From Ottelia alismoides (lineage: Eukaryota; Streptophyta; Magnoliopsida; Alismatales; Hydrocharitaceae): a DNA stretch of 64,000 nt. Below, piece after piece: positions 56,333 to 64,000 of this stretch (position 1 is its first letter; every line of letters begins with the position of its first letter). Position numbers and translations under genes: made by a program. The notes beneath the pieces were generated by a model that was not told the origin of the DNA, searched no databases, and worked only from the letters and a program-made list of their open reading frames with translations. The stretch lies in NCBI GenBank assembly GCA_037367405.1, contig JAZKJV010002613.1, forward strand, positions 1-64,000. Direction: 5' to 3'.

Positions 56333-57714
56333 ACCGGAGTGTATTTAGTGAATAAGGAAAAGCTTATGTATTCCACCATCTCATCTCATGGAAGCTTGTA
56401 GCTGGAGACCTAGCTACACTTCTTAGGCTCCACTGGATACATGGCTACACTGGTCACGGTTCATTCTCTCCTTTCCCCCTCTTCTTGAGCAGGTTGTACT
56501 TGAAGTTAGAGGGGAATACCCTGCTCCTCGAGGAAAGAGTTCTAGACTGGGGGATTAGAGTTACCTTTTTGAGGGAGGCTATTTCTTTCCTATTTCTGAG
56601 GTGGGGAGATACATATTGCTTACACAGTACAAGGAAAGATTCATAGTCATCAGAGTCTGCGTATGTAGACATGTTCTGACCTGGTTATCAAGGAGTCCTG
56701 ACCATAGAACTGTGGAACTTGGAGGTTGTTGCGTCCCAAACCTATTTCCCAATAAGGTTCCGCCAAACTAAATAATCCAAAGGTCTGACTAAGCTCCATA
56801 CTCCAATTTAATGAAGATAAGTTTAATAATTAACTATGGTTCTTTTTCTGTTCTTCTTTTTCACTTCTTTTTCAATAATTGTTTGTTAAAGGACTAGCAA
56901 ATGTAAAGTATAGGGGGATGATGAATCTATGATTCTTATTCTTTATTCTTTTATTTTAGATCTATTTTTTAGCAAAACCATCTATAAATACTTGTAAATA
57001 CAATAAATTAACATTGAGCATGTCATTATTAATATCTCATAATTAACACCTATTTTAAAAAAAATAGAGAGAAAAGAAAAAGAAAGATGTATTTATAATA
57101 AATACTGAATGGCCCAAACCCCACGAGAAGGTCAAAATTTGGCTATATAGCAATGGAAGAAGTAGAGAGAGATAAGGAATACTATATATTGTACATACCA
57201 CCTATAAATCTACAAATAATTATTCATATTTATTTTGACAAAGTATACATACCTTATTATTTTTTAACATTTGTATATAAATATAAAATAAAAAAGCAGA
57301 AAAACATAACATAAAAATAAAATCCATAATTCATTGATCAAAGGCCACATTTATATAATAGAATACCTATTTATTTTACTTCCTTAATTAATTTATAATA
57401 ATCAAATAATAATCATTTTGTACTCCTTAAATTATTTTGTAAATAAAAAATATAAAAAAAAGTATTTTTGTAAAAATAATAGAATAAAAATACATGTACA
57501 TAATATATAGGTATAGTATGCATGTATATAACACATTCTACTTTATATAAACTATTTATATTTCTAATAAGAATAAATTGAAATAACAAAAAGATAGTTT
57601 ATAAAAATAATAAACATTTTTTATTTTATATATTTTTTATATTTAAATCATTTACTATTTTATATTTAATATTCTTTTATTTTTGCAAATTCTGCAATTT
57701 GATTGGTCCACGTC

Positions 57715-57740
57715 AGAAGGTTGACCTTGGTCAACCTTCT
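57715..57740 (+). promoter_or_regulatory. Perfect palindromic W-box-like site, copy D 3' LTR
   Basis: 12-bp arms AGAAGGTTGACC and GGTCAACCTTCT around TT. A GATTGGTCCACGTC element (CCAAT box and ACGT core) lies just upstream. The distance to the TATA box is about 203 bp. Confidence 0.6.
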
Positions 57741-57942
57741 CCCCCAACTGACCCAATCCGATAGGATCTTCGCTGAACTTGATTTCTCCTATTTATCCAG
57801 AATGGGATCCTCATCCATTCGCCTCGATTCCACCACCCTACTGCGCTCCTAGGATCTGTGATCATCACAAATCCCTTGGATTAACCGGATCTGCTTAGGG
57901 TTTCGTATCCTTCATCGATCCTTCTAGACCCTTGAGCACGCC

Positions 57943-57951
57943 TATATAAAA
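57943..57951 (+). promoter_or_regulatory. TATA box, copy D 3' LTR
   Basis: TATATAAAA in CACGCCTATATAAAATTTCC; the aligned place in the 5' LTR reads TACATAAAC. Confidence 0.6.
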
Positions 57952-60192
57952 TTTCCTCCACCTACAGTGCACGCTAGCTCATGCCTCACACCACCCTTGC
58001 CCCCCAGTCAACCTCGACAAAGTGACAGCAACTCGTAGCCTCCTACAGAGCTTAAATTAGTGGTCATTTGACGACATCTCACTTCGTGGCAAGAGTCTTC
58101 TGTCGCAACCATCCTCTTCTGCCCGCTCCAGTAGGATCGTGGCTATAACCTCACCGTCTGCCTCTCCTGGAGCTCCTGAAATCATCAGACCCTTCAGGTA
58201 CCCCCTCTTGAACTGCATTTTCCATCTCACTTCGATCGTTCCATTTCCGTAACCACCTGTTCACCAGCTCTGACCACCAGGTCTAGAGCTTCGTCACGCA
58301 CCTACCTCCGCACGGATCGACTCCCTAAATCATCATCCATCTCCTAGTGCAACCTGACCCCCCTTAGACTCGATCTTTAAGCCAATATTACCTGACTTCC
58401 CCCCTCCACGATCGTCGGAAGTCGACCCCTCATACACCACCACATCCCTTCTTTATATTGCTAAATAACTGTGGCCGAAGCTTGGTCTTCGAGCTAGGAA
58501 TACACATGCAAGTTCAAGATGCGTGGGGAGGATCATTTAGAGCCCAACTGCTCAAGCGGAGCAGCTGTAGGTGAAGTACCACCGTCCCATTCATCAACCG
58601 ATCATCTTTCTATCTGAGTTGCCCACTCAACGCGGAGTACTCCCACGACCATGCTGGACTGCTCAACAGCTTCATCGAAGCCGTGGATCATCCTCCACGC
58701 TCAAGAGAAGTTCACTAGACACCTATTCTTCCAGCCACCTTCTCCATCATTCGATCTAGAGTCTCATCCCATATTTGATCCGAGCCTTCTTGTACTGTCT
58801 TATCCTAACGTTCAGATCATTTTTGGGCCCCTCATCTGAGTTGCCTAACAAGTAGCCTTGCAGACCGTTAGATCTAGTCTGATGTAGCAGATATGATCAC
58901 ACGTCCCCGACCATCTCTGAGATGTCAGATTCTTTTGCAGAAAACCATCAGAACCGTCAAAGCCCCCACACACGCCTTACGTGCCCTCTCTCTGGTTTTT
59001 ATATTTCTATTTCAGTCCATTCAAGTCTGAGTCACGTGTACCCCCCTGTGTTCTGCTGAGATATTTGCAACTTCTGGCCTAAATCTTTTAGCTGTTGCAT
59101 AATGAATGCCAAGTTTTGAGTATTCACATTTATGCCCCTGACTACCTGGATCATGTGATGCGCATGATTTACGTGATTAATTGATTGTTTGGCCCTGAGC
59201 TTTATTAATCTGTTAATCGCTAGGCCCCGGAACTTAGAAAATTTACATTTGGGTTCCTACAAACTGTTTTCAACTTCTTGTCTTTTATTCAATTCAATAA
59301 ATAGGAAATTGACTCCAAAATTTACACAAAAATTCTATGTTACTCTTGTTTGCATGTTATTTTGAGGTAATTTTGGCCAGCTAATTTCTTCATATTTTAT
59401 ATTATTAAAAATTCAAAAACTCTTTAAAAGTATAATGTTTGTCTTATAAAAATTATAAATATTTTTAAAAATCACTAAAAAATTATACAAAGATTTCAGT
59501 AGTTGTGTTTTATCTGCAGTGCCATTTTGGTTCGAAAATTCCTTGTAAAAATGCTAAAAATTACAAAACATTTAAAATATTATAAAATTATATAAAATTA
59601 AGGAAAAAACCCAAAAATAGTGTTTTTAATCTCTTTGTGTAGATATTTATTTATAGTTTATCATAAAAATACCATCTAGGAGTTTAGGCCATTTTAAATA
59701 TTTTTAACTTGCAAATTGCTCCTTGTTGTGCACTGTTTAGTATTTTTATCACTGTTTGATTTTTAGAAATTCACAAAAAACATCTTTGAAATCCCTAAAA
59801 ACTACCAAAAATAATATAAAACTATACACCCCAAAAATATTTTTGTTACAATTTTTTGAGCATTTTTTACAATTTCGAAAAATTCAAAAATAGTGTTGTG
59901 TGCATCTTTTTCTCCTTATGCTTGTTTTTATATCATTGAAAACTAAAAATTCGAAAAATTAAAACCACTAAAAATATTTTGTTTTCTGAAATCCGATTAC
60001 TAATTTTTTTGAATCGTGCTCCTTGTGTTCGTCCCTGGTCGCTATACGAGGTAAATAAAATAGCGAAGCCACTTACATTAGATTGATTTATCTTTGAGTG
60101 GTTTTATTTTCTTGTGACTGGTTTGATTGATTTTGGACAACGACACTTTATTTATTTATTCCACTTTAGTCGATCATGAACCGTGGTCATCA

Positions 60193-60197
60193 ATAGG
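60193..60197 (+). repeat. Target-site duplication ATAGG, right copy (copy D)
   Basis: ATAGG directly after the LTR terminus TCATCA; identical to 42956-42960. Confidence 0.92.
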
Positions 60198-60589
60198 ATA
60201 GAGAAACTGTATAGAAAACACTTAAAAATCCTAATTTGATTTGACAATAATAGGCCTTTTGGGAACATTTTTATATTCTTTATTTTTTACTCAAATCAAT
60301 AAACCCTTGACATGATTATTGCACACAACAATACAAAGAAAATTACAAAATTTATTTCACTCAAAAAATAAGCCATAGTGTGCCTAGGACACACATAATA
60401 AAATTCCACAAAGAAAACATTACAGACATGTATCTTCTCCATACAAACTCAAAATTGAACAAACTCACCTTTATTTTTCATAAAATTAAATTATCTATCA
60501 TTTAATGAAGGTGGTTTCATTTAATTTAGAGTTAAGATGTAGAAGTTGACTTTCGGACCCTCATTGTGCACTATACTTGTATATAATAT

Positions 60590-60592
<3 letters not shown>

Positions 60593-60622
<30 letters not shown>
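60593..60622. repeat. AT dinucleotide microsatellite
   Basis: About 15 uninterrupted AT units inside the copy E LTR. Confidence 0.95.
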
Positions 60623-60624
<2 letters not shown>

Positions 60625-61150
60625 TTTATATTTTTCACACTCTTTTGTTTTTATAAACTTGTAAATAATCCTTGAAATACATATCAAAATTAAAAATAAA
60701 AAAAATCATTACAAATGTATAAACATAAATAAAGATATAAAATATATAGGCAAAACATACATGTATTATACATATATAATAGATGTACCTAATTATTTAA
60801 GTATATAAATAAACTCAAAAAAATATAATAAAAACATGTAAAAGTGTATTTAAATAAGTTATAAATGCATAATTATTTGTATAAATGAATAAAATATAAA
60901 CACAAAATAAAAATAAACAAAGCCAAATACATGTATATATACCAATATACGTACATGTAAATATTACCATGTAATATATTTACTTGTATAAATAAATAAA
61001 AATCAGAATAAAATACTACAAAAAATAATATTTTTTTTGTTTTAACAAAAAATAAAAAATTCTTTGATTATTTATTATTAATTTTATAAGGGATTTATTC
61101 CATGTAATTTTCTTATTGGCCCACATGGACCAACTCGAGCGCATGGACTG

Positions 61151-61165
61151 TTGACCCTAGGGCCA
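61151..61165 (+). promoter_or_regulatory. Degraded W-box palindrome of copy E LTR
   Basis: TTGACCCTAGGGCCAA: one intact TTGACC core and a decayed inverted half. It lies about 205-210 bp before the TATA box, matching the other LTRs. Confidence 0.45.
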
Positions 61166-61369
61166 AATGTCCTTTCTCTCAACTGCTCTTGTCAGAGCCT
61201 GTGTATTGATCTCTTCATCGAATTTTCGAAGATAATCCACTACTGGAGGGCCTCGATTTCTTCACCATTCTTGCATCTCCCACCCCCCCATCACGTCATA
61301 TCCTTTGATCACCCAATCGATCAATCCAACTCGCTCCATCTCGTAATCTTCAGCATCCCTTCACCTTTG

Positions 61370-61377
61370 TATAAAAA
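61370..61377 (+). promoter_or_regulatory. TATA box of copy E LTR
   Basis: TATAAAAA in CACCTTTGTATAAAAACACATCC, in the least A/T-rich part of this LTR. Confidence 0.55.
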
Positions 61378-63789
61378 CACATCCCCACTCCATTTTGCTT
61401 TTTTGATACTCCATTCTTGCTTTTAACCCCAATAGGAACACTCCTGCATAGTATCGTGAGTGATAGATTCGAGCTCCAAGCCTTATGGACGTGGATAAAG
61501 GTGCAGCTAGCTAGAGCTCTGCTGATCGAACTACCTCCTGCTTCAGGTATGCCCTATCAAGATGTTATCCTTAGGTTCTCTTAATACTTTTCATTCTTGC
61601 ATAATAGTTTAGGTTCTCGTGTTTAATCAGTAGGTTTAGTTTCATTTTAAGTTTTAAAATTGCTGGAGCACCAGGCTCCATCAACATCGTGTTCCCACTG
61701 TTGCTGACCCACCATCCACCTCCCCCCTCGATCCTCAACCCCTTTCATGCCTTTCCCCTTCATTTTCACCTCAAATCCTATAAGGGTTTGGGCTGCCAAG
61801 GTCCACCTACTTTACCTTTGTCAGACCTCCTCTTCCCCTCCTTTTTCCAATGCATCGAGCATCAGAAGGGGTTATGAGCGACCATCTCATCCTCTACGAT
61901 TTGTTTATGTAGGAGCCAGAGCCCTACAGAATGTGGAGCTCCATTTTGAGGTTAAGAATAGAGCACCAGGTGACACGCAACTTCAGTGTCCCTCTGATGG
62001 ACCACAGACGATGTTGACCCCTCCAGTAGTTGCATAGAGGCTACAGGAAGTTAAGAAGCCATCCATGAAGGGAAAAGAGGTTGAAACACGTTGGAATTGA
62101 CGACTTCCAGACCCCTCCATAGCTGTCGGATCAAGCATCGATCTCGGAGCTAATATGGGCTCTTGCATCTAATTAAAGCGGTACCCCTCCCTTGCCATCC
62201 ATCAAGCCACATGGAGCTTCTAGAGCTGACCGATTGCGCGCCACTTAAGGGGTAATTTATATAAGATACCCTCTGGCTTTTTGTAATAACTAAAAGGTCT
62301 TGTAAATATTTATATACATCTTAAATTTTGTGGGAAAATTGCACGGATCCCCCATACCTTATTATAAATTACATCCAAGTCCAATACCAGCTCCGCTCAC
62401 GTGGCCACCCGCGTGAGATGGGAAATTTGCATAGAACCCATCCCGGGTTTGCATATTTTGTTTAAGTACTTAAAAATTGGAATATAGTGTTAAATCTTTG
62501 GGATATTTGCATGGAGACCCTCAAACTTAATTTTTATTTCAATTATACACTCTCTAGTACAATATATTTATTTTGTTGCATTTCCATTTTATTTAAATAG
62601 CTCTCATGCTCTGAAAATTATGGAAAAAAAGCAAAAGGTGTTTGGAATCATTCTTGTTCATGTCATATTTTTTCTTTAGCATTTTCAGGCATGTTCCCAT
62701 TTATTAAAAATCATTTACGACCTATTTATTCCTTATATAGACATAAAATTACAAAAAATATAAAATCTTCTCTAAAAAATCAAAAAAATAATATGTTATA
62801 TATTACTATATAATATCACTCCATAAAAAATCATAAAAAATATAAAAGAAAATCGAAAAAAATATAAAAACCCTTCTAACCCTATAAAAATTGCAAAAAA
62901 CTATAAAAATCAAAAATAGTTTTCATCTTTATATTTTTATTAATATTATATACTACATATTAAAAGATTTTCGAGGAATTTTGTACTTATTTTCTATTTT
63001 TAAATCTCAAAACCATTCAACCTATTTATTAACTCCCTATTTTAAAGAATTTTAGACTTTGAAAATTCATAAATGCTAGCAAAAAGATTCCTAAAAATCG
63101 CAAAAAAAAATGAAATATAAAAAAAAAATACTTCATTTTTAAAATTTTGAGTATATATAGTTATATTTATTAATATAAAACTCTTTATAGTATATATATA
63201 CCTAATATCAATTATATAATATTATAATTATTATTACTATTATAAATTACTTTAATACATTTTAAAACCTTAAAAATAAAAAGAACTATTCTTAATTGTA
63301 TTTTCAATATTTTTATATATTATTATATATATACTTATTATATCTTTATAAAACAAAAAGAAACTAAAAATCGAAGAATATAAAAAGAAAATAAAAATTA
63401 AAAAATAAAAAAAAATAAAACACTAAAAATACATAAAAATCAAATGTAATAAAAAACCCACAAACTTTAAAAAGTAGAAAAAGTAAAAAAAAAATTGTTG
63501 TTAATTTTATAGACAATAAATACTCCTATCCATGTATTTGCTTTCTATAGTCCGATACTCTACACTTATTTGCTATACACATATTTTATAGAATTAATAT
63601 AAAAATAAATATTGACTCACACATTTGCATTGATTATTCATACATTGTGGGTTGATTGTTGTCTTATTTGGTTTATTGGGATCCGAGAGCTGATAGAGGC
63701 GCTGATATAGCAGTTCCCAGACCTGACTTATCAAGCACCCGAAGCCCTCCAAGATCAGACGCTAGGATCTGTGATTGTCTGACTAAAAA

Positions 63790-63810
63790 ATGACATCGTT
63801 GCCGGTGAGC
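63790..63810 (+). other. Primer-binding site of copy E
   Basis: ATGACATCGTTGCCGGTGAG, alignable with ATGGCGCCGTTGCCGGGGAG with four changes, two of which are CpG-type transitions or neighbours. It marks the start of the internal region. Confidence 0.8.
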
Positions 63811-64000
63811 AACATAGTTTTGGCTTAGTGTATCTATTCGTTTGTATATTTTCTTGTCTTTTATTTCTTTTCTCAAGTATTTTTTATCCACTTCTGACAA
63901 TATCTTTTGTTGAATTTCTTGCGAGGGACTACATGGTGAAGGCGACTTCGTGGAAAGCTGGTGTGCCCGAGTTGCGAGGAGATTGGCCTTTTCTTTATTG
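63811..64000 (+). other. Start of copy E leader
   Basis: Non-coding sequence after the PBS, resembling the first part of the leaders of B (14504-14700) and D (46595-46800) in the T-rich stretch followed by a G-rich segment. It runs off the window edge. Confidence 0.6.

Larger units (their letters stand above)
54751..56918 (+). other. 3' untranslated region and polypurine tract of copy D
   Basis: Contains the hairpin cluster (54883-55234), A/T-rich sequence, a block at 55740-55930 shared with A and B, an antisense frame (56135-56332), a GCTACACT short repeat near 56410-56455, and the polypurine tract AGGGGGA at 56912-56918 before the LTR. No env-like ORF. Confidence 0.85.
42961..60192 (+). 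mobile_element. Copy D: complete Athila-lineage retrotransposon
   Basis: 17.2 kb with both LTRs (42961-46571 and 56919-60192), PBS, leader, gag, PR, RT, RNase H, IN, 3' UTR, polypurine tract and a 5-bp target duplication. It is the only element with both ends in the window. The two LTRs differ by many substitutions and by large indels, so the insertion is not recent. Its coding frames are broken and several catalytic residues are changed. It splits the 5' LTR of copy E. Confidence 0.95.
56919..60192 (+). repeat. 3' LTR of copy D
   Basis: TGATGAATCTATG ... GTGGTCATCA, 3274 bp, flanked on the right by ATAGG. It keeps a better promoter than the 5' LTR: palindrome at 57715-57740, TATA box at 57943-57951. 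Confidence 0.94.
60198..63787 (+). repeat. Copy E 5' LTR, right part
   Basis: Continues the LTR begun at 42692; together about 3.86 kb. It contains a block (60470-60570) matching 25110-25200 of copy B's LTR, a TATA box at 61370, and very A/T-rich sequence at 60580-61080 and 62560-63640. The end is placed two bases before the PBS; the expected CA is changed (gactaaa), so it is approximate. Short ORFs at 61151-62037 have no recognised domain. Confidence 0.8.

Noticed and set aside
54751..56918. Envelope-like ORF as in some Athila elements
   Set aside because: No sense frame of meaningful length or transmembrane pattern after pol in A, B or D.
61151..62037. Proline/serine-rich frames as a host gene
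   Set aside because: They fall within the copy E LTR around its TATA box and have no homology I recognise; compositional open frames.

Overview
This window is intergenic heterochromatin-type DNA of a flowering plant. It is filled by nested long-terminal-repeat (LTR) retrotransposons, and I find no host gene, rRNA, tRNA gene or CRISPR. The plant assignment rests on five Ty3/gypsy elements of the Athila lineage. Their RT and integrase match Athila in wording (FMDD, GIDFMGPF, D-35-E), their LTRs are 3.3-4.3 kb, and their primer-binding sites resemble the 3' end of plant tRNA-Asp. There is also a Tekay/Del-like chromovirus remnant. I cannot name the species. All coding regions are broken by stops and frameshifts and are annotated as pseudogenes.

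Layout. Copy A (minus strand) fills 1-13634: 3' UTR, integrase, RT/RNase H, protease, gag, leader, PBS and a 5' LTR at 9972-13634; its 3' LTR is beyond the left edge. A sits in the 5' LTR of copy B (plus strand). What remains of B inside the window is 13635-31669: LTR remnant, PBS, leader, gag, protease, RT/RNase H, integrase, 3' UTR and 3' LTR. B's 3' LTR is itself split by a solo LTR of the A family (25662-29406, target duplication CTAGC). B in turn lies in the 3' UTR of copy C (minus strand, 31670-39454), which kept protease and part of gag but lost RT, RNase H and integrase. C abuts a chromovirus remnant (39460-42691, minus) whose LTR contains a 155-bp tandem repeat. Copy E (plus) begins at 42692; its 5' LTR is split by the complete 17.2-kb copy D (42961-60192, target duplication ATAGG), resumes at 60198, and its PBS and leader run off the right edge.

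The most interesting signals are non-coding and shared by copies lying in both orientations. (1) A hairpin module follows the pol stop codon: three short hairpins with CTATACTTAGG-type arms plus one longer hairpin, with compensatory changes between copies. (2) The LTR promoters have a fixed layout: a palindromic W-box-like site (TTGACC..GGTCAA) about 200-215 bp upstream of a TATA box, seen in A, the solo LTR, C, D and in degraded form E. (3) A leader stem-loop just before gag and a donor-like AAG|GT further upstream are conserved. (4) An antisense reading frame recurs near the 3' end. (5) A 20-bp palindrome begins most LTRs.

The coding parts follow the usual order gag-PR-RT-RNase H-IN. Together with the cis signals (PBS, leader, polypurine tract, LTR promoter) they describe a once-autonomous retrotransposon family group, now inactive here.
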